From positions 31,233-95,232 of the forward strand of contig JAFVOR010000043.1 of assembly GCA_017505725.1 (NCBI GenBank): a stretch of DNA of 64,000 nucleotides. Direction: 5' to 3'. The stretch comes from Alistipes sp. Its GTDB lineage: Bacteria; Bacteroidota; Bacteroidia; Bacteroidales; Rikenellaceae. Numbering within the stretch: position 1 is the stretch's first letter; the number at the start of each line of letters is the position of its first letter. The notes under the pieces are model-generated. The model saw only the letters and a program-made list of their open reading frames with translations. It was not told the DNA's origin and ran no database searches. Of this stretch, positions 1 through 8,455 are shown in pieces. A program made the position numbers and the translations under genes.

Positions 1-49
1 GAGCTAACTCCCAAACAACGAAGGTTTTTGTAAAATTTTTACGAATTGA

Positions 50-80
50 TTGTTTGTTCCGAATATAATTCTTATATTTG
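50..80 (+). promoter_or_regulatory. promoter of rpmB operon
   Basis: A Bacteroidota-type -7 box TATATTTG lies at 73-80, with a partial -33 element (TTG at 50-52) 20 bases upstream. The start codon of rpmB is about 40 bases downstream. Bases 1-72 carry no gene that I can see. Confidence 0.6.
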
Positions 81-118
81 CAGCCCCAAATGGGATTTAA
101 TTAAAAAAATTAGTAACA

Positions 119-352
119 ATGAAAGTTTGCGAAATTACAGGAAAAGTGGCCTTGGTAGGAAACAATGTTTCGCACTCCAACGTTAAGACTAAGCGCAAGT
201 TCTCACCAAACTTGAAGACTAAGCGTTTCTGGTCGGAGGAGGAAGGCCGATGGATTACCTTGAAGGTTTCTGCTTCGGGAATCAAGACAATTAACAAGAA
301 GGGACTCGCTGCTGCTCTCAAAGATGCTGCTGCTCCCAAGAAAATCTACTAA
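119..352 (+). CDS. rpmB: 50S ribosomal protein bL28
   Basis: This 77-residue protein starts MKVCEITGK, contains the L28 core N-x-V-S-H-S-N-x-K-T-K-R around residues 16-27 and ends in the family's basic tail. It is a structural protein of the large ribosomal subunit. Length and start match the family. It opens a three-gene ribosomal operon with rpmG (13-base gap) and a DUF4295 gene. Confidence 0.96.
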   Translation: MKVCEITGKVALVGNNVSHSNVKTKRKFSPNLKTKRFWSEEEGRWITLKVSASGIKTINKKGLAAALKDAAAPKKIY

Positions 353-365
353 AAATTAACGAGAA

Positions 366-548
366 ATGGCAAAGAAAGGTAACAGAGTTCAGGTCATCTT
401 GGAGTGCACCGAGCAGAAGGAGAGTGGCGTACCAGGAATGTCGCGCTACATCACCACTAAGAACAAGAAGAATACCCCAGACCGTTTGGAGCGTAAGAAG
501 TACAATCCATACTTGAAGAGGGTAACTTTACATCGTGAAATTAAGTAA
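366..548 (+). CDS. rpmG: 50S ribosomal protein bL33
   Basis: A 60-residue L33 with the typical MAKKGNRV start, the [17 protein letters not shown] core and a basic C-terminus. This is the cysteine-free form of L33: the paired zinc-ribbon cysteines are absent, and the one Cys near residue 14 is isolated. It lies between rpmB and the DUF4295 gene, and the gaps indicate co-transcription. Confidence 0.95.
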   Translation: MAKKGNRVQVILECTEQKESGVPGMSRYITTKNKKNTPDRLERKKYNPYLKRVTLHREIK

Positions 549-565
549 TAAGGAGGTAAAGAGTT

Positions 566-715
566 ATGGCAAAGAAAGCAGTAGCAACCCTTCGTACTGG
601 TGTTGGTAAGCAGTTCACCAAGTGCATCAAGATGGTTAAGTCGGAGAAGACTGGCGCCTACATTTTCAAGGAGGCAATCGTTCCAGTTGACCAGGTAGCT
701 GAGTATATGAAATAA
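566..715 (+). CDS. DUF4295 small basic protein
   Basis: A 49-residue basic protein starting MAKKAVATLR, preceded by a strong Shine-Dalgarno AAGGAGGT at 550-557, unusual in this genome. Proteins of this size and sequence directly after rpmG are known in Bacteroidota as DUF4295 and are presumed ribosome-associated; the molecular role is not established. It is the last gene of the operon, before the hairpin at 753-788. Confidence 0.85.
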   Translation: MAKKAVATLRTGVGKQFTKCIKMVKSEKTGAYIFKEAIVPVDQVAEYMK

Positions 716-734
716 TAACTCGCTGCTATGTATT

Positions 735-750
735 TAGGAGTCGACTCCTA
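735..750. repeat. perfect 16-bp palindrome
   Basis: TAGGAGTCGACTCCTA is a perfect palindrome between the DUF4295 stop codon and the terminator. It could be an operator or part of the transcript 3' end structure; nothing in the sequence decides. Confidence 0.5.
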
Positions 751-752
751 AT

Positions 753-790
753 ACAAAAGGATTTTCTCAATCGAGGAAATCCTTTTGTGT
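753..790 (+). terminator. rho-independent terminator of ribosomal operon
   Basis: Inverted arms around ACAAAAGGATTT and AAATCCTTTTGT (753-788) form a long hairpin whose 3' arm contains the U run. It follows the last gene of the rpmB operon. Confidence 0.75.
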
Positions 791-847
791 TTGAATACGA
801 TTTTAATTTTTTTGTGGGGGTGTTCTGATGATAGAGTCGTTAGCGTT

Positions 848-932
848 TAATATTCCCTAAATTCTCTAAATTCCTTGAACTCTCTAATAATCCCTAACGC
901 CTCTAACGCCTCTAACGACCCTAACGCCTTTA
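848..932. repeat. CTAACGCC / CTCTAA degenerate tandem repeat
   Basis: The gap between the terminator and the radical SAM gene holds short degenerate units such as CTCTAAAT, CCCTAACGC and CTCTAACG, read on the other strand as GTTAGGG/GTTAGAG. The same unit family recurs near 41580-41655, 44811-44878 and 57762-57800. I see no gene here. Confidence 0.6.
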
Positions 933-1880
933 TCACCCCTCTCGATATAGTTCGCCTTGCCAAGCGTTGCGCTCGGTGAGGCGTTTTTCGAGCATTGTCC
1001 AGAGTGTCTCGTTGCGTACCAAACCCCAATTGCGACCATAGTGGTAGCGAGGTGGTGCCTCCGATGCAAATCGCTCAACCACAATATCGGGGCGCAAACG
1101 ACGCAAAATCTCCACAAAGAGGTCTAGGTACTCCTCCAACTCCCAAAAACGGAAGTGCTCGGGATACTCGTCATACTCGCGCTCCATAGCAGTACCCTTG
1201 AAGACCTGCAATTGATGGAATTTGATAGTGGTAAGTGGCAGAGCATTAATGCGTTGCACCTGCTCGATAATCATCTCGTCGCTCTCACCAGGTAAACCCA
1301 AAACAAAGTGTGCACCAACCGCTATGCCTCGCTCGGCAGTCATTCGTACCGCTCGTTCGGCACACTCGAAATCGTGTCCGCGATTGATGGCTTTGAGTGT
1401 TGCGTCGTAGGTCGATTCGATGCCATATTCGATGGTTACATAGTGGCTCTTGGCAAGCTCGGCAAAGTAGTCGAGAATCTCCTCCGAAACACAGTCTGGA
1501 CGAGTCCCTATGACCACGCCTACAACCTCGGGGTGAGAGAGTGCTTCGGAGTAGCGCGAACGCAGCACTTCGAGCGGAGCGTATGTATTCGAAAACGATT
1601 GAAAATAAGCGAGATATCGCGATGCGTTGCGGTAGCGACGACGATGAAATTCGATACCCTCTTCAATCTGCTGTGTTATGCTCTTTGTGGGCTGACAATA
1701 GGATGGAGTGAAGGCCTCGTTGTTGCAGAATGTGCAACCTCCGAACCCCACCTTTCCATCACGATTTGGACAGGTAAAACCTGCGTTTATTGCCACCTTC
1801 TGCACACGCTCGCCAAAGTGTCGGCGGAAGTATGCCGAGTAGCTGTTGTATCGTCTTTCGTCACCCCAGGAGTAGATCAT
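933..1880 (-). CDS. radical SAM protein, YhcC/TIGR01212 family
   Basis: A 315-residue radical SAM protein. Near the N-terminus it has a cysteine cluster, FTCPNRDG then GGCTFCNN, which binds the 4Fe-4S cluster that cleaves S-adenosylmethionine. Further on are GTRPDCV and HFVLGLPGE. The family is widespread; its substrate is not settled. I chose the ATG at 1880 (protein MIYSWGDERR) over an upstream TTG at 1898, because that TTG lies inside a -7 box at 1896-1903 and could not be translated from that promoter. It is divergent from the cdd-led operon. Confidence 0.85.
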   Translation of the reverse strand: MIYSWGDERRYNSYSAYFRRHFGERVQKVAINAGFTCPNRDGKVGFGGCTFCNNEAFTPSYCQPTKSITQQIEEGIEFHRRRYRNASRYLAYFQSFSNTYAPLEVLRSRYSEALSHPEVVGVVIGTRPDCVSEEILDYFAELAKSHYVTIEYGIESTYDATLKAINRGHDFECAERAVRMTAERGIAVGAHFVLGLPGESDEMIIEQVQRINALPLTTIKFHQLQVFKGTAMEREYDEYPEHFRFWELEEYLDLFVEILRRLRPDIVVERFASEAPPRYHYGRNWGLVRNETLWTMLEKRLTERNAWQGELYREG

Positions 1881-1895
1881 AAAAGTAATTTTCTG

Positions 1896-1903
1896 CAAAA
1901 ATA
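1896..1903 (-). promoter_or_regulatory. -7 box for radical SAM gene
   Basis: On the minus strand this reads TATTTTTG, fitting TAnnTTTG. The predicted transcript start near 1889 leaves a leader of about 10 bases before the ATG at 1880. It sits back to back with the cdd promoter. Confidence 0.55.
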
Positions 1904-1946
1904 GTATTTTTATACTATTTTGTTCGGTTTTTGCTTGTAAAATGTT

Positions 1947-1954
1947 TATATTTG
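1947..1954 (+). promoter_or_regulatory. -7 box leading the cdd and nuclease-array operon
   Basis: TATATTTG fits the Bacteroidota -7 consensus. No perfect TTTG sits 19-20 bases upstream. It is the last -7 box that I can see in an intergenic gap until 28124, so it may drive the whole run from cdd through the array. Promoters inside coding sequence cannot be excluded. Confidence 0.55.
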
Positions 1955-1978
1955 CAAGACAATAAAAACCTGACTACT

Positions 1979-2434
1979 ATGGAAAAGAGTTTGACATTGA
2001 ACTACATCAAGGCGGATCGTATCGAGGAATTGCCCGCTTCTGACCGTGAACTTATTGCCGAGGCGCAGAAGGCTACCGAGTTGGCATACGCCAAATACTC
2101 GGGTTTCCGCGTGGGTGCAGCGGTGCGTTTGCGTAGTGGTAAGATAATGCGTGCCGCCAACTCCGAGAGTGAGGTTTACCCTTCGGGTTTGTGTGCCGAG
2201 CGTTCGTTGCTCTACTATGTCGAGGCCAACCACGCCGACGATCCTGTCGAGGCGTTGGCTATTGCGTCGAATCCGTCGGAGCGAGAGTGCTACCCTTGTG
2301 GCGGATGCCGTCAGGTTATTCTCGATGTCGAGCGCCGTCAAGGTTCGCCCATCCGAGTTGTTATGAGTGGCAATGGCTCGGCCTCGATTGTCGAAAGCGC
2401 ACAACTCCTCCTCCCATTCACATTCCAGCTCTAA
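1979..2434 (+). CDS. cdd: cytidine deaminase
   Basis: A 151-residue zinc cytidine deaminase that converts (deoxy)cytidine to (deoxy)uridine in pyrimidine salvage. It shows the catalytic CAE motif (LCAERSLLYY, near residue 73) and the second zinc motif PCGGCRQ near residue 108. The ATG at 1979 is preferred over an upstream TTG at 1931, which lies ahead of the -7 box. It is the first gene of the run that continues into an RluA-family enzyme and the S1/P1-like array, so a salvage enzyme is apparently co-transcribed with exported nuclease-fold proteins. Confidence 0.93.
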   Translation: MEKSLTLNYIKADRIEELPASDRELIAEAQKATELAYAKYSGFRVGAAVRLRSGKIMRAANSESEVYPSGLCAERSLLYYVEANHADDPVEALAIASNPSERECYPCGGCRQVILDVERRQGSPIRVVMSGNGSASIVESAQLLLPFTFQL

Positions 2435-2462
2435 AATTCCAAAAAGAAGAAACCTTAAAAGT

Positions 2463-3155
2463 ATGTTCAACCCAGATGATATTTTGTACGAGGACAATCA
2501 CTTGCTCGTTGTGAACAAGCGAGTGGGTGACCTTGTGCAACCCGATAAGACGAGCGACGATGCACTCGAGAACTATTTGAAGGCATTTTTGAAGGTGCGC
2601 GACCATAAGCCCGGGGATGTGTTCCTCGGTGTGGTGCATCGTATCGACCGCCCTGTGAGCGGAGCGGTGTTGTTTGCCAAGACCTCGAAGGCGTTGGTGC
2701 GTCTGAACGAGATGATTCGCAAGGGCGAGATTCACAAGCACTATTGGGCAATCGTGGAGTCGCGTCCTTCGACCGAGCAAGGCTCGCTTCACCACTACAT
2801 CTTGCGCGATGGCAAGACCAACCGCTCGCACGCCTACAACTCGCCACGCAAGGATGCCAAGGAGGCACGACTCAACTACGAGATGCTTGGCTGCAGCGAC
2901 CGCTACACTCTGCTCGATGTGGAGCTTCTTACGGGTCGTCACCATCAGATTCGTTGCCAGCTCTCGAAGATGGGTTGGCCTATCAAGGGCGACCTGAAGT
3001 ATGGGGCGAAGCGCTCAAACCCTAATGGAGGTATCTCGCTCCACTCGCGCTCGTTGGAGTTTGTGCACCCCGTGCGCAAGGAGACTATCACAATTGTTGC
3101 CCCCGTACCACAGGATGATAATCTGTGGCGATACTTTGATGAGAGTGTGCAGTAG
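2463..3155 (+). CDS. RluA-family RNA pseudouridine synthase
   Basis: A 230-residue cytoplasmic enzyme isomerising uridine to pseudouridine in structured RNA. The catalytic motif is HRIDRPVSGAVLFAK (about residues 60-74), with the nucleophilic Asp in HRID. Later motifs H-x-Q-I-R and W-P-I-x-G-D-x-K-Y-G are typical of RluA. There is no N-terminal S4 domain, so it resembles the short RluA/RluC-like group rather than RluD; the RNA target is unknown. The ATG at 2463 fits the family; a longer frame from 2367 would overlap cdd. Only 3 bases separate its stop from the first array gene. Confidence 0.9.
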   Translation: MFNPDDILYEDNHLLVVNKRVGDLVQPDKTSDDALENYLKAFLKVRDHKPGDVFLGVVHRIDRPVSGAVLFAKTSKALVRLNEMIRKGEIHKHYWAIVESRPSTEQGSLHHYILRDGKTNRSHAYNSPRKDAKEARLNYEMLGCSDRYTLLDVELLTGRHHQIRCQLSKMGWPIKGDLKYGAKRSNPNGGISLHSRSLEFVHPVRKETITIVAPVPQDDNLWRYFDESVQ

Positions 3156-3158
3156 AGT

Positions 3159-3974
3159 ATGAGAGGTGCAGTTAAGATATTGGTTGTGGCCCTTGTGGCT
3201 CTATTGTCGGCGCAGAGCGTGTATGGCTGGGATGCAAAAGGTCATACAACAATCGGCCACATTGCAGATCGCAACCTCACGCCCAAAGCTCGCAAGATGG
3301 TGAGTCGCTATCTTGGTCATTCGCTCGCCTACTACGCTTCGTGGATGGATCAGGTGCGCTATGTCGATGCCTACCACCACACTGCGCGTTGGCACTCGGT
3401 GGGAGTTAAGGATAATACACTTATGCCATCGGACCTCACCGGCTCGAAAGCCTTCTATGGCACACCATTGCAGAACGATGACTATGGCATTGTTCGATTG
3501 GAGCAGATTATGGAGCAGATGAAGGGGTATCGCAACTTGTCGGACTCGACGGTGGCGGTAAACCTCAAGTGTATGATTCATCTTGTGGGCGATATGCACT
3601 GCCCGGGACACACCTTCTTTGCCGACCAGTCGATGCAGTACTATATCAAGGATGGAGGCAAGCGTGTCCACTACCACAACTTCTTCGATGCCGCCTATGC
3701 CCGCTTCAACAAGGGCGTTTCACCAGTCAGATTCTTCGATACGAACTGCCGCTTGAGCAAGGCGGAGGTCGAGCTGTTGTGTGGTGGTAGTGTCGAGGAG
3801 TGGATTCGAAGCAATTTCCCGCAGTACCGCGAGTGTTATAAGCTCCTGCCAAAGGGTCGAGATTTCAGAGAGTTGTCCGATGCGGAGCAAAAGCGAGTAG
3901 GTGAGATAACTGACAGACTCCACGTCGAGGCGGGCTATCGCCTGGCGCATATTGTGAACGAGATTTTCAGGTAG
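3159..3974 (+). CDS. A1: S1/P1-nuclease-like exported protein, full zinc site
   Basis: A 271-residue member with a signal peptide of about 23 residues, cut before Trp24, whose freed amino group is a zinc ligand in P1 nuclease. Ligands by alignment: Trp24, His29, Asp64, His79, His141, Asp145, His151, His173 and Asp177. Mature spacings (1, 6, 41, 56, 118, 122, 128, 150, 154) are within a few residues of P1 (1, 6, 45, 60, 116, 120, 126, 149, 153). The expected activity is zinc-dependent cleavage of single-stranded nucleic acid or 3'-nucleotides outside the cytoplasm; the substrate is inferred. It has no type-B partner: dtd follows after 18 bases. Its closest relative is A2 on the far side of dtd. 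Confidence 0.82.
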   Translation: MRGAVKILVVALVALLSAQSVYGWDAKGHTTIGHIADRNLTPKARKMVSRYLGHSLAYYASWMDQVRYVDAYHHTARWHSVGVKDNTLMPSDLTGSKAFYGTPLQNDDYGIVRLEQIMEQMKGYRNLSDSTVAVNLKCMIHLVGDMHCPGHTFFADQSMQYYIKDGGKRVHYHNFFDAAYARFNKGVSPVRFFDTNCRLSKAEVELLCGGSVEEWIRSNFPQYRECYKLLPKGRDFRELSDAEQKRVGEITDRLHVEAGYRLAHIVNEIFR

Positions 3975-3992
3975 ATTTAACAAAAAGCAGTT

Positions 3993-4445
3993 ATGCGTAT
4001 CATAATACAGAGGGTGCAACGATGCAGTGTCGAGGTCGAGGGTCGAATCATCGGCGAGATAGGCAAGGGTATGGCTATCCTGCTCGGCATCGAGGATGCC
4101 GACACACAGGAGGATATCGACTGGTTGTGCGGCAAGATTTCGCGTCTACGCATCTTTGATGATGAGAATGGGGTGATGAATCTCGACATTCAGCAGACCG
4201 AGGGTAGGGTGATTGTGATAAGTCAGTTTACGCTCTTTGCCTCGACCAAGAAGGGCAACCGTCCATCGTATATCCGCTCGGCGGGTGAAGTTTTCGCGCG
4301 CCCTATGTACGAGAAGTTCTTGGCAACCCTCTCGGGAGTGCTTGGCTCAGAGGTCGAGCACGGCGAGTTTGGTGCCGATATGAAGGTGTCGCTCGTGAAT
4401 GACGGACCGGTAACGATTTGTATAGATTCAAAAAATAGAGAGTAG
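3993..4445 (+). CDS. dtd: D-aminoacyl-tRNA deacylase
   Basis: A 150-residue DTD that hydrolyses D-aminoacyl-tRNAs and so enforces homochirality in translation. The family active-site motifs are both present: SQFTLFA(S/T) near residue 78 and NDGPVT near residue 137. It is a cytoplasmic housekeeping gene and the only unrelated gene inside the nuclease-fold array, 18 bases after A1 and 2 bases before A2. The likeliest explanation is that A1 and A2 arose by duplication around an original rluA-dtd neighbourhood. Confidence 0.95.
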   Translation: MRIIIQRVQRCSVEVEGRIIGEIGKGMAILLGIEDADTQEDIDWLCGKISRLRIFDDENGVMNLDIQQTEGRVIVISQFTLFASTKKGNRPSYIRSAGEVFARPMYEKFLATLSGVLGSEVEHGEFGADMKVSLVNDGPVTICIDSKNRE

Positions 4446-4447
4446 TT

Positions 4448-5257
4448 ATGAAGAGATTATTGATTGCAGTGTTGGCTTTGGTTGCGCTCTTGTCTGCACC
4501 TCGCGCCTATGCGTGGGATGCTTCGGGACACGGTACCATTGGCCATATTGCCGACCGTCACCTTACGCCTAAGGCGCGTAAGATGTGCAGCAAGTACTTG
4601 GGTCACTCGTTGGCCTATTACGCCTCGTGGCTCGATCAGTGGCGTTACTCGCACGAGTATCACCACACTGCCCGTTGGCACGCAGTGGGCATCAAGGATG
4701 GTGAGTTTGTACCAGGTCAGGTGGCAGGCGATATTGCCGACTTCCTTGCGCCTCTCACCCCCGATGACCACGGTGTGGCACGAATGGAGCAGATGCTCGC
4801 CAATCTCGAGCACTACCGCAATATGCCCGATTCGGCAGTTACGGTCAACCTCAAGTGCCTCATCCATATGGTGGGCGATATGCACTGCCCGGGCCACGTA
4901 TTCTACTATGGCTTGAAGCAGTACGAGATGAAGGCCTACGACGAGCCTATCCGCTTCCACGGATTTATCGATAAGTGCTATGGTCGCTTCAACAAGGGTA
5001 AGACCTCGGATGAGTTCTACCACAAGTATTGCCGATTGACCAAAGCGGAGATTGCCGAGTTGTGTCAGGGCGATATGGGCGATTGGGTGAAGCAGAATAC
5101 CCCGGTATTCAAGGAGTGCTACACACTGCTTTCGCCAACCATCGACTATCGTGACCTCCCCGAGCAGAACAAGTTCCGCCTGAAGGAGATTACCGACGAG
5201 TTGCGTGTCAAGGCGGGCTATCGTCTGGCCTATGTTATGAACCAAATTTTCAAATAG
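4448..5257 (+). CDS. A2: S1/P1-nuclease-like exported protein, full zinc site
   Basis: 269 residues; the signal peptide ends before Trp23. Ligand set complete: W23/H28, D63 in SWLD, H78 in RWH, H140-x3-D144 and H150 in HMVGDMHCPGH, then H-G-F-I-D. It shares with A1 the unusual WDxxGHxTIGHIADR opening and the HHTARWH block, showing direct descent from one duplication. It is followed after 10 bases by B1, forming the first A-B pair. Confidence 0.82.
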   Translation: MKRLLIAVLALVALLSAPRAYAWDASGHGTIGHIADRHLTPKARKMCSKYLGHSLAYYASWLDQWRYSHEYHHTARWHAVGIKDGEFVPGQVAGDIADFLAPLTPDDHGVARMEQMLANLEHYRNMPDSAVTVNLKCLIHMVGDMHCPGHVFYYGLKQYEMKAYDEPIRFHGFIDKCYGRFNKGKTSDEFYHKYCRLTKAEIAELCQGDMGDWVKQNTPVFKECYTLLSPTIDYRDLPEQNKFRLKEITDELRVKAGYRLAYVMNQIFK

Positions 5258-5267
5258 AGGATAGAGT

Positions 5268-6029
5268 ATGAAGTTAAGATATCTGATTTTGGCAGCTATG
5301 GCAGCTGTTGCAGTTGAGGCCTCGGCGTGGACCACCGAGGTGAACAAGGCTATTCTGATGCTTGCCGAGGAGAACCTCTCGCGCAAGGCACAGAAGGAGG
5401 TTGAGGCGGTGCTGGGTGCGCCACTTTCGTCGATTGAGTTCGCACAAAAGGGCAAGAGCAAGACCCGTCTTAACGAGGGCGGAAAGTCGGTCACTACCGA
5501 TGCAAAGGATGGAGTCGTGGTGTTGGAGAAGGCGTTGGCAACGCTCCGCACAAAGGGTGCATCGGCCGAGGAGCGTAAGTCGGCGTTGTTGGCCGTAGCG
5601 GAGCATACGGTCGACATCCACTGTCCGGCAAATATCCTTATCGACAAACATCTCGAGGGTGACTTCAAGTTTGGTCGCGAGAATGGTCGACCACGCACTT
5701 CGCGTTGGTTCAAGGTTGACAAGCGTGAGTGGCAGTCGATGTGGCACAACCTCTTCCACAAGCAGTTGGGTGCTTGGTCGGCAGATATGTATATCTACGA
5801 TTGGCACATCGCAACCAAGGGTATGGCCAAGCAGTTCAAGAAGCAACCTGTGGCTCCTCGCCTTTGGGCAGAGCAGACAGGTGAGGTGGTACTCAAGTCG
5901 CTTAAGGTCTTTAAGCCTAATGCCGAGGTCGGTCGTATGCAGATAACAAATCTCGAGGAGGTGAACAACAGCCTTATGTACAAGGCGGCATTCCGCCTTG
6001 CTGATGTTTTGAATCAAACATTGAAATAA
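5268..6029 (+). CDS. B1: non-canonical S1/P1-fold paralog
   Basis: 253 residues with a 20-residue signal peptide cut before Trp21. Of the zinc ligands only Trp1 and the Asp of DIHCPAN remain; His6 is Asn, the D-4 His is Glu, the last His of the motif is Asn, and the H-x3-D pair is gone. It keeps the C-terminal A-F-R-L-A-x-V-L-N helix and has SVTTDAKDGVVVLEKA, the type-B signature before the central helix. It has no close sister in the array and is the most deviant after B6. It is an intact frame, not a pseudogene. Confidence 0.72.
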   Translation: MKLRYLILAAMAAVAVEASAWTTEVNKAILMLAEENLSRKAQKEVEAVLGAPLSSIEFAQKGKSKTRLNEGGKSVTTDAKDGVVVLEKALATLRTKGASAEERKSALLAVAEHTVDIHCPANILIDKHLEGDFKFGRENGRPRTSRWFKVDKREWQSMWHNLFHKQLGAWSADMYIYDWHIATKGMAKQFKKQPVAPRLWAEQTGEVVLKSLKVFKPNAEVGRMQITNLEEVNNSLMYKAAFRLADVLNQTLK

Positions 6030-6043
6030 AATAAAACCAACCT

Positions 6044-6838
6044 ATGAAAACTTTACGAAACCTAACGCTTCTGCTCTTGGCACTTGTGGTGTCGCAGAGC
6101 GCAATGGCTTGGGGTAAGTGGGGACATCGCATTTCGGCCTACATTGCCGAGCAGCACCTCACCGAGAAGGCCAACTCGGAGTGTCGTCGTTACTTGAAGC
6201 ACACGCTTCCGTACCACGCTTCGTGGCAGGACTATTGGCGTAACTGCGAGGGCTTTGGTGAGATTTGCACCGCCCACTCGCACTATGTGAACAAGGATTT
6301 CTCGTTGCGTGGCAAGGGTAACCCCGATCGTGATCCTGTGTCGCGTGTCGACAAGATTACACGACAGATGGAGAAGGGCCAATACCTCAATATGCCCGAC
6401 TCGATTGTGGCTATGAACCTCAAACTCCTCATCCATATGGTGACCGATATGCACTGCCCTGGTCACGTGACCTATCCGAAGGAGATGAACTTCCCGGTGA
6501 AGATGTCGCTCAAGATTGGCGGAAAAAAGGTTGCTCGTCACAAGTTCTGGGATGGTGCACCTATGTACCTCCATCCGAAGTGGCGTATTGAGCAGTTTGC
6601 CAAGGCCTACGACACCTACTCGGAGAAGCAGATTAAGAAGTTCTGCAAGGGTGATCCTTACAAGTGGGGCTATGCCAATGCGTGCAAGATGGTCGAGACA
6701 TTCGACTATTGGAACGAGGGCGAAGATTTCAAGAAGATGAGCAAGGAGAGGCGTCAAGTCATTGAGGATATGACTCACAAGCAGTTGGCTGTGGGTGGCT
6801 ATCGTTTGGCTCACATTCTCAATCGTATTTTCAAATAA
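6044..6838 (+). CDS. A3: S1/P1-nuclease-like exported protein, full zinc site
   Basis: 264 residues; cleavage before Trp23 in AMA|WGKWGH. Asp is in SWQDYWRN, His in AHSHYVNK, the core is HMVTDMHCPGH and the last pair is HKFWD. The SWQD and YVNK forms group it with A4 and A5, whose partners B2-B4 also form a group. A lysine-rich stretch (QIKKFCKGDPYKW) precedes the C-terminal helices. B2 follows after 15 bases. Confidence 0.82.
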   Translation: MKTLRNLTLLLLALVVSQSAMAWGKWGHRISAYIAEQHLTEKANSECRRYLKHTLPYHASWQDYWRNCEGFGEICTAHSHYVNKDFSLRGKGNPDRDPVSRVDKITRQMEKGQYLNMPDSIVAMNLKLLIHMVTDMHCPGHVTYPKEMNFPVKMSLKIGGKKVARHKFWDGAPMYLHPKWRIEQFAKAYDTYSEKQIKKFCKGDPYKWGYANACKMVETFDYWNEGEDFKKMSKERRQVIEDMTHKQLAVGGYRLAHILNRIFK

Positions 6839-6853
6839 TAGGAGGAACAAATG

Positions 6854-7627
6854 ATGAAAAAGATTATAGCAGTTCTGTTTGCCTTGGCAATGGTGACAAG
6901 CGAGGCTTATGCATTCAAGTCGCTTGGTCACCAGACCATTGCCGCTTTGGCGCAGCGCCATCTCACCGATAAGGCCAAGACGGAGGTTCAAAACATCCTT
7001 AAGTCGGATATGAGCAAGCACGCTATGTGGCTCTACTCTCTGCGCAAGAGAGTCGATTTGGCATATGTTCAGCAGTGGCAGTACACTACGCTCAACGCCG
7101 AGGGTAAGTCTGTAACAACCGATGCAAACGACGGCATTGTGGCACTCGAGAGTGCTGTGAAGGTGCTTCGCAACCGCAAGAACGAGAGCGACTCGTTGGT
7201 GTTGGCATCGTTGCACACGGTCATTCAGATCGTTGGCGACATCCACAACCCTTCTAATATCCGCATCGAGGGTAACGAGGCGACCAAGGGCTTTAAGTTT
7301 ACACTCGTTAGTCGCAAGAAGAAGTCGGAGATGTCGTGGAGAAATATGTGGCACAACTACGCAAATCGCCACGATGTATTCTCGGCCGACTACTATGCTA
7401 CCGATGTCGAGATCTTTGCAGGCGACAAGAAGAGCGAGTACGAGAAGGGTACACCGCGCTTCTGGGCCGAGAATGTTGGCGAGGATGTAGTTCGTTGCCT
7501 CGAGGTTGTATCTCCGGGCGCCGAGGTGTCGATGATCGATTACAACAACTACGAGTATCTCTACGACAAGTGTATGGCCAAGGCGGGTTATCGTCTGGCC
7601 GCTCTATTGAACGATATTTTCAAATAA
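6854..7627 (+). CDS. B2: non-canonical S1/P1-fold paralog (Phe1 group)
   Basis: 257 residues from the second of two adjacent ATGs; a real Shine-Dalgarno AGGAGG at 6840-6845 serves either. The mature protein would start with Phe instead of Trp (YA|FKSLGH). His6 is kept; the SWMD Asp is Tyr (MWLYSL), the WH His is Gln, H-x3-D is Q-x3-D and the motif ends HNPSN. It groups with B3 and B4 by AF-x3-GHQ-x-IAALA and EYEKGTPRFWAEN. Confidence 0.74.
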   Translation: MKKIIAVLFALAMVTSEAYAFKSLGHQTIAALAQRHLTDKAKTEVQNILKSDMSKHAMWLYSLRKRVDLAYVQQWQYTTLNAEGKSVTTDANDGIVALESAVKVLRNRKNESDSLVLASLHTVIQIVGDIHNPSNIRIEGNEATKGFKFTLVSRKKKSEMSWRNMWHNYANRHDVFSADYYATDVEIFAGDKKSEYEKGTPRFWAENVGEDVVRCLEVVSPGAEVSMIDYNNYEYLYDKCMAKAGYRLAALLNDIFK

Positions 7628-7636
7628 CTTTTTAAT

Positions 7637-8437
7637 ATGAAGCAGAAGATAACAACCTTTATTGTAGCTTGTGTAGCTCTGTGTTGTGTGCAGAGCGCAA
7701 TGGCTTGGGGTAGCTGGGGTCACCACATCGCTGCCTACATTGCCGAGAAACACTTGACACCCGAGGCGAATGCGAAGTGTCAGCACTATCTTAAGCAGAA
7801 TTTGCCACATTTCTCATCCTGGCAGGACTATTGGCGACACAGCGATCCGTTCAAGGAGATTAGCTTCTGGCATTCGAGCTATGTAAACAAGAAATTCGAT
7901 GTCATCGGCTACAAGGGCGATGAGACTCGCGATGCCGCATATCAGGTCAATCGCATTATCAAGGAGATGGAGAAGGGCAAGTATAAGCAGATGTCCGACT
8001 CGTTGGTGGCCGTAAACCTCAAACTTCTGATCCATATGGTGGGTGATATGCACTGCCCAAGCCACATTGTATATACCAAGGATTTTGGTATGGCGAGTTA
8101 CTCCATAAAGGTTAAGGGCAAGAAGTGTGGCCGTCACAAGTTCTGGGATGCGAGTCCACAATATATGCATCCGAAGTGGAAGGCCGACCGCTTTGTTAAG
8201 GCGTATGATACCTACTCGCCAAAGGAGATAAAGAAGATTTGCAAGGGAAATCCCTACAAGTGGAGCGTACAGAACGCAAATAATATACTGAAGACAGCGA
8301 GCTATTGGGAGCGCGGAGCAGAATTTACAAAGCTCAGCAAGGAGCAGCGTAAGAATATCGATGAGACATTGCACGAGCAGTTGGCTTTTGCGGGTTATCG
8401 TTTGGCTTCGGTACTCAACAAGATTTTCAGCAAATAA
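7637..8437 (+). CDS. A4: S1/P1-nuclease-like exported protein, full zinc site
   Basis: 266 residues, mature from Trp24 (AMA|WGSWGH). Ligands are in SWQD, FWHSSYVNK, HMVGDMHCPSH and HKFWD. Very similar to A5 through KEMEKGKYKQMSDSLVAV and the C-terminal half, a sign of a fairly recent duplication together with partners B3/B4. The stop codon is followed at once by an alternative B3 start. Confidence 0.82.
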   Translation: MKQKITTFIVACVALCCVQSAMAWGSWGHHIAAYIAEKHLTPEANAKCQHYLKQNLPHFSSWQDYWRHSDPFKEISFWHSSYVNKKFDVIGYKGDETRDAAYQVNRIIKEMEKGKYKQMSDSLVAVNLKLLIHMVGDMHCPSHIVYTKDFGMASYSIKVKGKKCGRHKFWDASPQYMHPKWKADRFVKAYDTYSPKEIKKICKGNPYKWSVQNANNILKTASYWERGAEFTKLSKEQRKNIDETLHEQLAFAGYRLASVLNKIFSK

Positions 8438-8455
8438 ATGGGGGTGAAAAGTTAT

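Noticed and set aside
1931-1978. TTG start for cytidine deaminase
   Set aside because: It lies upstream of the -7 box at 1947-1954, so the extra 16 codons would not be transcribed from that promoter.
4457-5761. Long minus-strand open frame (434 codons) opposite A2/B1; similar ones at 6062-7372 and 9779-10855
   Set aside because: They are antisense shadows produced by codon bias of the array genes. They lack signal or domain features, cross gene boundaries, and the plus-strand genes have clear motifs.
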